The translations under genes and the position numbers were made by a program. The notes below the pieces were generated by a model that saw only the letters and a list, made by a program, of their open reading frames with translations, ran no database searches and was not told where the DNA came from. Shown one piece after another: positions 35,043 to 43,917 of a stretch of DNA of 64,000 nucleotides. Source of the stretch: Bradyrhizobium jicamae (GTDB taxonomy: Bacteria > Pseudomonadota > Alphaproteobacteria > Rhizobiales > Xanthobacteraceae); assembly GCF_018130215.1 (NCBI RefSeq), contig NZ_JAFCKQ010000020.1, positions 60,421-124,420 on the forward strand, written 5' to 3'. The first letter of the stretch is position 1, and each line of letters starts with the position of its first letter.

Positions 35043-35837
35043 ATGAATACGGCCCGCATTCTGGTCCTCGCTATCGCAGGCTGCGCCGGCCTCGCGGCGC
35101 TCTATCTGGCGAGCGGCACCGGTGACAGACCGGCGCCGCCCCCGCCGGTCGCGCAGCTGCCGACGGTCGACATCCTGGTCGCACGCTCCGACATCGGTCT
35201 CGGCCAGACCGTGAAGCCGGAGGATCTGCAGTGGCAAACCTGGCCGGCCGCGACCGCCAGCAACAGCTTCATGCGCAAGGACGCCCACGCCAACGCCATC
35301 CAGGACGTCACCGGCTCGATCGCCCGCGCACCGTTCATCCAGGGCGAGCCGATCCGTGAGCAGAAGCTGGTCAAGGCCGACGGCAGCGGCTTCATGGCGG
35401 CGATCCTGCCGAGCGGCATGCGCGCCGTTTCGACCGAAATTTCGCCCGAAACGGGCGCCGGCGGCTTCATCCTGCCGAACGACCGGGTCGACGTCCTGCT
35501 CTCCAAGCGTGACAAGAATCCCGACCGCAACGGGCCGGACATCGTCAATTCCGAGGTCATCCTGACCAACGTCCGGGTGCTCGCGATCGATCAGGCTCCG
35601 AAGGAGAAGGACGGCGCCAACGCCCTCGTCGGCAAGACGGTGACGCTGGAGCTGAAGCCCGAACAGACCGAAACGCTGGCGCGTGCGCGCCAGAGCGGCA
35701 CCCTGTCGCTCGCGCTGCGCAGCATCGCCGACATCAACGCGGTCGACGTCAAGCCCGACGACAGCAACAACAGGCACGGCGAGACGGTGAACGTCATCCG
35801 CTACGGCATTGCCAGCCAGGCGACGATGCAGAAGTGA
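35043..35837 (+). CDS. cpaB: CpaB/RcpC pilus assembly protein
   Basis: A 264-residue exported protein with an N-terminal hydrophobic anchor (ARILVLAIAGCAGLAALYLA), a SAF-like domain (VDILVARSDIGLGQTVKPED, then RAPFIQGEPIREQKLV) and a second conserved part (AVSTEISPETGAGGFILPND, RVDVLL). It is believed to help secretin function and may bind peptidoglycan. It overlaps the cpaC start by four bases when the GTG of cpaC is used. First gene of the cpaB-cpaC-cpaD-cpaE-cpaF-tadB-tadC run. Confidence 0.94.
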   Translation: MNTARILVLAIAGCAGLAALYLASGTGDRPAPPPPVAQLPTVDILVARSDIGLGQTVKPEDLQWQTWPAATASNSFMRKDAHANAIQDVTGSIARAPFIQGEPIREQKLVKADGSGFMAAILPSGMRAVSTEISPETGAGGFILPNDRVDVLLSKRDKNPDRNGPDIVNSEVILTNVRVLAIDQAPKEKDGANALVGKTVTLELKPEQTETLARARQSGTLSLALRSIADINAVDVKPDDSNNRHGETVNVIRYGIASQATMQK

Positions 35838-37327
35838 CGATGAGGACACACGAGATGAAGTGCAGGGTAAGGCAGCAGACGATGCGGACGTTCCTGGTCC
35901 GCGCCCTGTCGTTTTCGGCGGTCGCGGCGCTCTCGCTCAACCCGGCGCTGACGCCGGTGGTGGCGGGCGACTATCGTGCCGCACCACCCGCTACCTCCGA
36001 CGGCCAGATGAACGCCCGCTTCCTGTCGCTCGGCATCGGCAAGTCGATCGTGATCGACCTGCCGCGGGAGATCAAGGATGTGCTCGTTGCCGACCCCAAG
36101 ATCGCCAACGCCGTGGTGCGTTCGGCGCAGCGCGCCTATATCATCGGCGCAACTGTCGGCCAGACCAACATCGTGTTCTTCGACGCCGCCGGCCAGCAGA
36201 TCGCAGCCTACGACATCGCGGTGAAGCGCGACCTCAACGGCGTGCGCGCCGCACTCAAGCAGGCCTTGCCCAATGCCGATATCCAGATCGAGGGCGTCGG
36301 CGACGGTGTGGTGCTGACCGGCACCTGCGCGAGCCCGATCGAGGCCCAGCAGGCCGGCGAACTTGCCGGCCGGCTCGCCGGCTCGCCGGACAAGGTCGTC
36401 AATTCCATCGCAGTGCGCGGCCGCGACCAGGTGATGCTGAAGGTCACGGTCGCCGAAGTCGCGCGCAGCCTGGTCAAGCAGCTCGGCATCGACCTCACCG
36501 CCAACCTCAACTACGGCACCGCGGTGGTGAACTTCACCAACTCCAACCCGTTCACGGCGCTCAACCATACCCTGACCAACAACGCGCTGACGACTTCGTT
36601 CGGCGCGACCCCGTCGGTGTCGGCAACCCTGCGCGCGATGGAAAGCGCCAACGTGATACGGACGCTGGCCGAGCCGAATCTGACGGCGATCTCGGGCGAG
36701 TCCGCGACCTTCGTCGCGGGCGGCGAATTTCCGGTCCCCGGTGGCTATTCCTGCGACCCGACCACGCATGTCTGCACCACGCAGATCAACTTCAAGAAGT
36801 TCGGCATCTCGCTCAACTTCACGCCCGTCGTGCTGACGGAGGGCCGGATCAGCCTGCGGGTGATGACCGAAGTCTCCGAAATTTCCAACGACAATTCGAT
36901 CACGCTGTCGCAGGCCGTGACATCGACCACGGTCAACTCGCTGACGGTGCCCTCGATCAAGACCCGCCGCGCCGAGACCACGCTGGAGATTCCCTCGGGC
37001 GGCTCGATGGCCATGGCCGGCCTGATCCAGGATCAGACCAAGCAGGCGGTTAACGGCTTCCCCGGGCTGATGCAGCTCCCGGTACTCGGCACGCTGTTCC
37101 GCAGCCGCGACTACGTCAACAGCCAGACCGAGCTGATGGTGCTGGTGACGCCTTACGTGGTCCGCGCGGTGGCGCAGAAGGACCTCTCGCGTCCGGATGA
37201 CGGCTTCTCCAACGCGTCCGACCCGCAGGCCGATCTGATGGGCAGCATCAATCGCGTCTACGGCGTGCCGGGCCGCACCGAGCCGGCGCGGAGCTACCGC
37301 GGCACTTACGGCTTTATTACCGATTGA
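35834..37327 (+). CDS. cpaC: CpaC/RcpA secretin of the Tad pilus
   Basis: The outer-membrane secretin for the Flp pilus, 497 residues. It has a signal peptide (LVRALSFSAVAALSLNPALT), an N-terminal Pilus_N domain (IGKSIVIDLPREIKDVLVAD), a BON-like domain (VVLTGTCASPIEAQQAGELA) and the secretin domain (ALRAMESANVIRTLAEPNLT, VPSIKTRRAETTLEIPSGGS, FPGLMQLPVLGTLFRSRDYV). The start is unsettled: GTG 35834 overlaps cpaB, while ATG 35855 has GAGG 9 bases upstream and would leave a normal signal peptide. The C-terminal tail extends past the secretin domain. Confidence 0.95.
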   Translation: MTMRTHEMKCRVRQQTMRTFLVRALSFSAVAALSLNPALTPVVAGDYRAAPPATSDGQMNARFLSLGIGKSIVIDLPREIKDVLVADPKIANAVVRSAQRAYIIGATVGQTNIVFFDAAGQQIAAYDIAVKRDLNGVRAALKQALPNADIQIEGVGDGVVLTGTCASPIEAQQAGELAGRLAGSPDKVVNSIAVRGRDQVMLKVTVAEVARSLVKQLGIDLTANLNYGTAVVNFTNSNPFTALNHTLTNNALTTSFGATPSVSATLRAMESANVIRTLAEPNLTAISGESATFVAGGEFPVPGGYSCDPTTHVCTTQINFKKFGISLNFTPVVLTEGRISLRVMTEVSEISNDNSITLSQAVTSTTVNSLTVPSIKTRRAETTLEIPSGGSMAMAGLIQDQTKQAVNGFPGLMQLPVLGTLFRSRDYVNSQTELMVLVTPYVVRAVAQKDLSRPDDGFSNASDPQADLMGSINRVYGVPGRTEPARSYRGTYGFITD

Positions 37328-37337
37328 GGCGGGGACG

Positions 37338-38087
37338 ATGACACAGACGACATCCACGACTTCAGTCGATCGCAGGAAGGGCCTTGGCCTTGCCGGAGCG
37401 CTGATTGGTCTTGCCGTGACGCTCGGCGCCTGCCAGCACACCGAGGACAGCCTCGCATACGTGAGAGCGCCGGACGACTATCGCCAGCGCCATCCGATTG
37501 CAGTCACCGAGGCCGACCGCTCGATCGTGGTCTTTGTCGGGCGCACCCGCGGCGGCCTGACCGCCGACCAGCGCGCCGAGGTGATGGGGATGGCCACGGA
37601 CTGGATGCGCGAGGGCACCGGCGCCGTAACCATCGACGTGCCCGTCGACACGCCGAACGCGCACGCCGCACAGGAATCGTTGCGCGAGATCCAGGCCACC
37701 TTCGCCGCCGCCGGCGTCCCGCCGCGCGGGGTGCAGGTTCGCAAATATCATCCGCAGGATCCGCGCCTGCTGCCGGCGATCCGGGTGAACTACCCGAAGA
37801 TCACGGCGGTCGCCGGGCCTTGCGGTCTGTGGCCGGAAGACCTTGGCCCGACGATCCACAACAGGTCGTACAGCGAGAACCAGCAGTACTACAATTTCGG
37901 CTGCGCCACCCAGCGCAACCTCGCGGCCATGGTCGAGGATCCGGCCGACATCGTGCAACCGCGCGCAGAAACCCCCGCCTATACGCCACGTCGCAACATC
38001 GCCTTCGACAAGTATCGGAAGGGTATCAGCACAACGACAATCTATCCCGAGGCCGACAAGGCCAAACTCAGCGACACAGGCAAATGA
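37338..38087 (+). CDS. cpaD: CpaD-family pilus lipoprotein
   Basis: A 249-residue outer-membrane lipoprotein. After a hydrophobic stretch comes the lipobox (VTLGAC, Cys at about 33), then the CpaD domain with YRQRHPIAVTEADRSIVVFV and FGCATQRNLAAMVEDPADIV, followed by PRAETPAYTPRRNIAFDKYR. It is required for pilus biogenesis in Caulobacter, where it associates with the secretin. Its stop overlaps the cpaE start by four bases. Confidence 0.93.
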   Translation: MTQTTSTTSVDRRKGLGLAGALIGLAVTLGACQHTEDSLAYVRAPDDYRQRHPIAVTEADRSIVVFVGRTRGGLTADQRAEVMGMATDWMREGTGAVTIDVPVDTPNAHAAQESLREIQATFAAAGVPPRGVQVRKYHPQDPRLLPAIRVNYPKITAVAGPCGLWPEDLGPTIHNRSYSENQQYYNFGCATQRNLAAMVEDPADIVQPRAETPAYTPRRNIAFDKYRKGISTTTIYPEADKAKLSDTGK

Positions 38088-39352
38088 TCAGCTACGCGCG
38101 ACAGAACTCCGACGAGCAAGCGGACGGCCCGGCCTCGCCCGCGGAGGAGCACATTGCTCCGGCGCCACGGGTTTCGGTCCAGGCGTTCTGCGAGACGGTC
38201 GAGACCGCTGCTGCCGTGCAGTCGGCCGGCGAGGACCGGCGGCTCGCCAAGGCGCATCTCAAGATCCAGATGGGCGGCATGGCGGCCGCCGTCGAGGCCT
38301 ATCGCTCGGCGCCGACGCCCAATGTCATCATCCTCGAGACCGAGGGCCATAACGACGTGCTGACCGGCCTCGACCAGCTCGCCTCGGTCTGCGACGCCGG
38401 CACCCGGGTCATCGTGATCGGCCGGATCAACGACGTCACGCTGTATCGCGAGCTGGTCCGCCGCGGCGTCAGCGACTATGTGATCGCGCCCGCCCACACC
38501 ATCGACGTGGTGCGCGCGGTCTGCAACCTGTTCTCGGCTCCGGAAGCCAAGGCGGTCGGCCGCATCATCGCCGTCGTCGGCGCCAAGGGCGGCGTCGGCG
38601 CCTCGACCATCGCCCACAACGTGGCCTGGGCGATCGCCCGGGACCTGACGCTCGATTCGGTCGTCGCCGACCTTGATCTGGCGTTCGGCACCGCCGGCCT
38701 CAACTACAACCAGGATCCGGCGCAGGGGGTCGCGGACGCGGTGTTCTCGCCCGACCGCGTCGATACCGCCTTCGTCGACCGCCTGCTGTCGAAATGCACC
38801 GACCATCTCAGCCTGCTGGCGGCGCCGGCGACACTCGACAAGGTCTACGATTTCGGCGCCGAGGCGTTCGACGCGATCTTCGACACGCTACGCACCACGA
38901 TGCCCTGCATCGTGCTCGACGTCCCGCACCAGTGGTCGGGCTGGACCAAGCGTGCGCTGATCGCGGCCGACGACATCCTGATCGTTGCAGCGCCCGATCT
39001 CGCCAATCTGCGCAACGCCAAGAACATGTTCGATCTGTTGAAGGCGGCGCGGCCGAACGACCGCGCACCGCTGTACTGCCTGAACCAGGTCGGCGTGCCG
39101 AAGCGTCCGGAGATCGCCGCCAGCGAGTTCGCCAAGGCGATCGAAAGCCAGCCGATCGCCACCATCCCGTTCGATCCGCAGATCTTCGGGTCGGCGGCCA
39201 ACAACGGCCAGATGATCGCGGAAATCTCCGCCAATCATCGCGCGGTGGAGATGTTCCTGCAAATGGCGCAGCGGCTGACAGGCCGCGGCGAGACCAAGAA
39301 GCCGAGGGGATCGTTCCTGTCACCCCTGCTCGAGAAGCTGCGGTCCAAATAA
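38084..39352 (+). CDS. cpaE: CpaE/TadZ pilus localisation ATPase
   Basis: A 422-residue MinD/ParA-like protein that targets the Tad machine in the cell. An N-terminal receiver-like domain (about 60-160, without a clear phospho-acceptor set) is followed by an ATPase domain with a deviant Walker A, VVGAKGGVGASTIAHN, and the switch segment VVADLDLAFGTAGLNYNQDP. Start ATG 38084 overlaps the cpaD stop (ATGA); the much longer open frame from 37820 is a shadow of cpaD. CpaF begins 24 bases downstream. Confidence 0.94.
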   Translation: MISYARQNSDEQADGPASPAEEHIAPAPRVSVQAFCETVETAAAVQSAGEDRRLAKAHLKIQMGGMAAAVEAYRSAPTPNVIILETEGHNDVLTGLDQLASVCDAGTRVIVIGRINDVTLYRELVRRGVSDYVIAPAHTIDVVRAVCNLFSAPEAKAVGRIIAVVGAKGGVGASTIAHNVAWAIARDLTLDSVVADLDLAFGTAGLNYNQDPAQGVADAVFSPDRVDTAFVDRLLSKCTDHLSLLAAPATLDKVYDFGAEAFDAIFDTLRTTMPCIVLDVPHQWSGWTKRALIAADDILIVAAPDLANLRNAKNMFDLLKAARPNDRAPLYCLNQVGVPKRPEIAASEFAKAIESQPIATIPFDPQIFGSAANNGQMIAEISANHRAVEMFLQMAQRLTGRGETKKPRGSFLSPLLEKLRSK

Positions 39353-39376
39353 CGGCCCGCTTGGAGTGAAGACGTC

Positions 39377-40840
39377 GTGTTTGGTAAGCGTAGCGGAAAC
39401 GATGCAGACGTGCGGGCGCCAAAGCCCGCGTTTCAGGCGCCGGAACCGGCCGGCCAGCCGGCAATGTCGCGCGAGTCCGCCGCACCGGCGATGCCCTCGC
39501 CGCCGCTGGCGCCGGCGAAGCCGCCGCCCGCTCCCGTCATCGAGACCCGCCGCTCCGACAACTACTACCAGGTCAAGGCGACGATCTTCGGCGCGCTGAT
39601 CGAGGCGATCGACCTCGCACAGCTCGCCAAGCTGGACAGCGAGTCCGCGCGCGAGGAAATCCGCGACATCGTCAACGAGATCATCGCGATCAAGAACATC
39701 GTGATGTCGATCGCCGAGCAGGAGGAACTGCTCGACGACATCTGCAACGACGTGCTCGGCTACGGTCCGCTGGAGCCGCTGCTGTCGCGCGACGACATCG
39801 CCGACATCATGGTGAACGGCGCGGGCACGGTGTTCATCGAAGTCGGCGGCAAGATCCAGCGTACCGGCATCCGCTTCCGCGACAACCAGCAGCTCCTGAA
39901 CATCTGCCAGCGCATCGTCAGCCAGGTCGGCCGGCGCGTCGACGAATCCTCGCCGATCTGCGACGCCCGCCTCGCCGACGGCTCACGCGTCAACGCCATC
40001 GTCCCGCCGCTGGCGATCGACGGCCCTGCGCTCACCATCCGCAAATTCAAGAAGGACAAGCTGACGCTGGAGCAGCTCGTCAAGTTCGGCGCGATCACGC
40101 CGGACGGGGCGACCATCCTGCAGATCATCGGCCGCGTCCGCTGCAACGTGCTGATCTCCGGCGGCACCGGCTCCGGAAAAACCACGCTGCTGAACTGCCT
40201 CACCAACTACATCGAGCACGACGAGCGCGTGATCACCTGCGAAGACGCCGCCGAGCTCCAGCTGCAGCAGCCGCATGTGGTGCGGCTGGAAACCCGGCCG
40301 CCGAACATCGAGGGCGAAGGCCAGGTCACGATGCGCGAGCTGGTGCGCAACTGCCTGCGCATGCGTCCGGAGCGCATCATCGTCGGCGAAGTCCGCGGAC
40401 CCGAGGCGTTCGACCTGCTGCAGGCGATGAACACGGGTCACGACGGCTCGATGGGCACGCTGCACGCCAACAACCCGCGCGAGGCGCTGTCGCGCTGCGA
40501 ATCCATGATCACGATGGGCGGATTTTCCCTGCCCTCCCGGACGATTCGCGAGATGATCTGCGCCTCGATCGACGTGATCATCCAGGCCGCGCGTCTGCGC
40601 GACGGCTCGCGCCGAATCACGCACATCACCGAGGTGATGGGCATGGAAGGCGACACCATCATCACCCAGGACATCTTCCTCTACGACATGGTCGGCGAGG
40701 ACGCGAACGGCAAGATCATCGGCCGGCACCGCTCGACCGGCATCGGCCGGCCGAAATTCTGGGACCGCGCCCGGTACTACAACGAAGAGAAGCGGCTTGC
40801 GGCGGCGCTCGACGCCTCCGAAGCTCCGGCGCCGACCTGA
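39377..40840 (+). CDS. cpaF: CpaF/TadA pilus motor ATPase
   Basis: The bifunctional secretion ATPase that drives Flp pilus assembly and retraction, 487 residues from GTG 39377. A Pro/Ala-rich N-terminus leads to the ATPase core: N-terminal helical part (VLGYGPLEPLLSRDDIADIM), Walker A GGTGSGKTT at about 262-270, Asp box ITCEDAAELQLQQPHVVRLE, Walker B RIIVGEVRGPEAFDLLQAM and His box GHDGSMGTLHANN. All catalytic motifs are intact. Confidence 0.96.
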   Translation: MFGKRSGNDADVRAPKPAFQAPEPAGQPAMSRESAAPAMPSPPLAPAKPPPAPVIETRRSDNYYQVKATIFGALIEAIDLAQLAKLDSESAREEIRDIVNEIIAIKNIVMSIAEQEELLDDICNDVLGYGPLEPLLSRDDIADIMVNGAGTVFIEVGGKIQRTGIRFRDNQQLLNICQRIVSQVGRRVDESSPICDARLADGSRVNAIVPPLAIDGPALTIRKFKKDKLTLEQLVKFGAITPDGATILQIIGRVRCNVLISGGTGSGKTTLLNCLTNYIEHDERVITCEDAAELQLQQPHVVRLETRPPNIEGEGQVTMRELVRNCLRMRPERIIVGEVRGPEAFDLLQAMNTGHDGSMGTLHANNPREALSRCESMITMGGFSLPSRTIREMICASIDVIIQAARLRDGSRRITHITEVMGMEGDTIITQDIFLYDMVGEDANGKIIGRHRSTGIGRPKFWDRARYYNEEKRLAAALDASEAPAPT

Positions 40841-40852
40841 CGGAATCGCACC

Positions 40853-41830
40853 ATGCAAATGCAAACCCTTGCACTGGCCTTCCTTGCCGCCACCACCGTG
40901 GGCGGCCTCGCCTGGGTCTTCCTGTATCCCTATTTGTCCGGAGAGAAGAAGGCGGAGTCCCGCCGCGCCTCGGTGGCGCGCTCGGAACCTGCGGCCGCGC
41001 GGCATACCGAGCGCTCGCAACGCTCCCGCCGCGAGCAGGTCGAAGGATCACTGAAGGAACTCGAGGCACGGGCCAAGAGGGACAAGAAGGTTCCGCTCTC
41101 GATGCGCATCGCGCAGGCCGGACTGGAATGGTCCGACCAGAAATTCTGGATCATCTCGGGCGTGCTTGGCCTGGCCGGCTTTGGCGCCGCGTTCCTCGGC
41201 GGCGGCGGCATGCTGGGTGCGCTCGGCATCGGCTTCGCGATGGGCTTCGGGCTGCCGCGCTGGCTGCTCGGATTCCTGAAGAAGCGCCGGGAGAAGGCCT
41301 TTCTGAAGGCGCTGCCCGACGCCGTCGACGTCATCGTGCGCGGCATCAAGGCCGGCCTGCCGCTGTACGAATCCATCAAGGTGGTCGCCCAGGATTCGCC
41401 GCAGCCGCTGCGCAGCGAGTTCCTGCAGATCATCGAGACCCAGGCGATCGGCATGCCGCTCGGCGAGGCCTGCTCCCGTCTCTACGAACGCATGCCGCTG
41501 CCGGAAGCCAATTTCTTCGGCATTGTGATCGCGATCCAGCAGAAATCCGGCGGCAACCTGTCGGAAGCGCTCGGCAACCTGTCCAAGGTGCTGCGCGACC
41601 GCAAGAAGATGTCCGAGAAGATCCAGGCGATGTCGATGGAGGCAAAGGCCTCCGCCGGCATCATCGGCTCGCTGCCGCCCGTCGTGATGCTGCTGGTGTT
41701 CATCACGACACCCGAATACATCGCGGTGCTGTGGACCAACCCGACCGGCCAGCTGATGCTGGTGGGCTGCGCGGTCTGGATGACCATGGGCGTTCTCGTG
41801 ATGAAGAAGATGATCAACTTCGATTTCTGA
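40853..41830 (+). CDS. tadB: TadB inner-membrane platform protein
   Basis: A 325-residue T2SS-F family platform protein. It has one N-terminal helix, a charged cytoplasmic stretch (SRRASVARSEPAAARHTERS), two helices near residues 95-140 and two C-terminal helices. The T2SSF domain shows LPDAVDVIVRGIKAGLPLYE and GNLSEALGNLSKVLRDRKKM. It pairs with TadC as the CpaF docking platform. It lies 12 bases after cpaF. Confidence 0.94.
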   Translation: MQMQTLALAFLAATTVGGLAWVFLYPYLSGEKKAESRRASVARSEPAAARHTERSQRSRREQVEGSLKELEARAKRDKKVPLSMRIAQAGLEWSDQKFWIISGVLGLAGFGAAFLGGGGMLGALGIGFAMGFGLPRWLLGFLKKRREKAFLKALPDAVDVIVRGIKAGLPLYESIKVVAQDSPQPLRSEFLQIIETQAIGMPLGEACSRLYERMPLPEANFFGIVIAIQQKSGGNLSEALGNLSKVLRDRKKMSEKIQAMSMEAKASAGIIGSLPPVVMLLVFITTPEYIAVLWTNPTGQLMLVGCAVWMTMGVLVMKKMINFDF

Positions 41831-41839
41831 CGGTGCAGC

Positions 41840-42814
41840 ATGATTGATTTTCTGGTCGCAAAGCTCCACGACGTCAGGTTCATGACCATGCTGCTTGCGT
41901 TCTTCGCGGCAAGCGCGACGGTCTATACGCTGGTGATGCCGCTGCTCGCCGGCGGCGACCTCAACAAGCGCATGAAGGCCGTCGCCAGCGAACGCGAGCG
42001 CATCCGCCAGCGCGAACGCGACCGTCTCGCCAAGAGCGAGAAGGTGACGCTGCGCCAGACGCCGAAACAGGTCGTCTCCAAGGTGGTGGACGACCTCAAC
42101 CTCACCAAGTGGCTCGCCCAGGAGTCTGCGCTCGAGAAGCTGGTGATGGCCGGGTATCGCGGCCACGCCCCCTACGTCACCTTCCTGTTCGCGCGGGCGG
42201 TCGCGCCGATCGTGATGCTGATCGCGGCCATCGTGTATACGTTCTTCATTGCCGGAATGGAGTGGTCGCTCCTGCTCAAGATCGGCATCTGCGTCGTCTC
42301 CACCTATGCCGGCCTGCAGGCGCCGATGCTGTTCCTGAAGAACGCCATCGGCAAGCGCCAGCTCTCGATCAAGCGCGCCTTTCCGGATTCGCTCGACCTG
42401 CTGCTGATCTGCATCGAGTCCGGCATGTCGGTCGAGGTTGCCTTCCGCAAGGTGGCCACCGAGATCGCCGGCCAGTCGGTGGCGCTGTCGGAAGAGTTCG
42501 CGCTGACCACGGCGGAACTGTCCTACCTGCAGGATCGCAAGACGGCTTATGAGAATCTGGCGCGCCGTACCGGGATCGAGGGCGTGAAATCGGTCTGCCT
42601 GGCCTTGCAGCAATCCGAACGTTACGGCACGCCGCTCGGCCAGAGCCTGCGCGTGATGGCGCAGGAAAACCGCGACATGCGCATGAACGAGGCCGAGAAG
42701 AAGGCGGCGGCGCTGCCACCCAAGCTGACCGTGCCGATGATCCTGTTCTTCCTGCCTTGCCTGTTCATCGTCATTCTGGGGCCGTCCTACATCAAGTTCA
42801 CGACGATGCACTGA
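41840..42814 (+). CDS. tadC: TadC inner-membrane platform protein
   Basis: A 324-residue T2SS-F family protein, partner of TadB. Segments: LDLLLICIESGMSVEVAFRK, AEKKAAALPPKLTVPMILFF, and four hydrophobic helices, two in the middle and one at each end. It is the last plus-strand gene of the tad run, 9 bases after tadB, and is followed by a bidirectional terminator shared with tadD. Confidence 0.94.
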   Translation: MIDFLVAKLHDVRFMTMLLAFFAASATVYTLVMPLLAGGDLNKRMKAVASERERIRQRERDRLAKSEKVTLRQTPKQVVSKVVDDLNLTKWLAQESALEKLVMAGYRGHAPYVTFLFARAVAPIVMLIAAIVYTFFIAGMEWSLLLKIGICVVSTYAGLQAPMLFLKNAIGKRQLSIKRAFPDSLDLLLICIESGMSVEVAFRKVATEIAGQSVALSEEFALTTAELSYLQDRKTAYENLARRTGIEGVKSVCLALQQSERYGTPLGQSLRVMAQENRDMRMNEAEKKAAALPPKLTVPMILFFLPCLFIVILGPSYIKFTTMH

Positions 42815-42838
42815 TCTGCAACGACAAGAGCGAACATG

Positions 42839-42866
42839 AAAACGCCCGGCTCAGCCGGGCGTTTTT
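42839..42866. terminator. Bidirectional terminator between tadC and tadD
   Basis: A perfect 13-base stem (AAAACGCCCGGCT 42839-42851 with AGCCGGGCGTTTT 42853-42865) and T runs in both directions. It lies between convergent genes and serves both. Confidence 0.88.
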
Positions 42867-42910
42867 CCTTTGGCGCGGCTCCGACAAGGAGCCGCATATC
42901 AGCTTCTGTT

Positions 42911-43720
42911 CTAATCGTCCTTCGCGACCACCGGCGCACCGCGCGAGGCGACCGGAGGGCCGTTCTTGCGGCTCAGCATGTCCCTGAGATAGGCGACGTT
43001 GGCGGCCGCCTCGTCCGCCGGAAGGTCGGCCTTGACGATGCTTTCGGCTTCCGCGAACCGGCCCTGCAGCCCGACCACCAGCGCGAGGTTCTGCCGGATC
43101 CTCGTATCGGCGCGGGCGCTGGCATAGGCGCGACGCAGCGTCTCCTCCGCCTTGGGCAGTTCCTTGGTCAGCATGTAGGAGAGGCCGAGATTGGACAGCA
43201 CCGACGGTTCGTCCGGCATGATGCGCAGCGCGCTCGCATAGTAGCTGCGGGCCTCCTCGTGCCGGCCCAGTTTGTCGAGCGTGGTTCCCTGCACCGAGAG
43301 GATGCGCCAGTCCGGATTGTCCGGACTGTGTGCGCGGCTCAGCACGTCGAACGCGGCCTGCGAATTGCCGTTGTCGGCAAGCGCCCGGCCGTAGGCCGCA
43401 AGCAACGGCCGGTTGCCCGGATTGGCGATCGTGGCCTGTTCCAGCACGGCGCAGGCCTGCGATCGCTGGCCGCTGGCGCGCAACGCCTGGCCGTAGGCGA
43501 TCGCGGCTTCGGCGTCCTTGGGATTCTTGCGATACCGCTCGCCGTAGAGTTCGACGGCACGGCGCGGATCGTCGGGCACGGGGTCGTTCCGGGAGGCCAG
43601 TGATCCCGTCACATCAGACATGGTCTGGCACCCGCCGAGACCTGCGGCCAGGACCGCCACGAGGGCCGCGGAAGCGAGATGCCGGGCAACATGCCGGGCC
43701 GGATTGGACTGTCGACGCAT
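42911..43720 (-). CDS. tadD: TadD-like TPR lipoprotein
   Basis: A 269-residue lipoprotein with a lipobox (VLAAGLGGC, Cys at about residue 31) and several TPR repeats (AAIAYGQALRASGQRSQACA, GNRPLLAAYGRALADNGNSQ, LGRHEEARSYYASALRIMPD). TadD is thought to act as a pilotin-like assembly factor for the pilus secretin. I chose ATG 43720 (MRRQSNPARH); the open frame to 43774 adds a segment that is not signal-like. It is convergent with tadC, whereas in many tad loci it is co-directional. Confidence 0.9.
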   Translation of the reverse strand: MRRQSNPARHVARHLASAALVAVLAAGLGGCQTMSDVTGSLASRNDPVPDDPRRAVELYGERYRKNPKDAEAAIAYGQALRASGQRSQACAVLEQATIANPGNRPLLAAYGRALADNGNSQAAFDVLSRAHSPDNPDWRILSVQGTTLDKLGRHEEARSYYASALRIMPDEPSVLSNLGLSYMLTKELPKAEETLRRAYASARADTRIRQNLALVVGLQGRFAEAESIVKADLPADEAAANVAYLRDMLSRKNGPPVASRGAPVVAKDD

Positions 43721-43917
43721 GGCACTTTGACTCACGATATCGGGGCGAATGGATCGAGCCGAACGTGCGATCAATAGACTGTTAACCCTAACGTCCGGTT
43801 AATCAGGTGCGATACGATCGGCCGGACCGGCCTCCGCCGGGAGCCGTCAACGCGGCTACCAACCGCGGCGAAAGGCGTGTAGTAGCCACCAACGACGCCA
43901 GAACAGCCGAGAGCCGC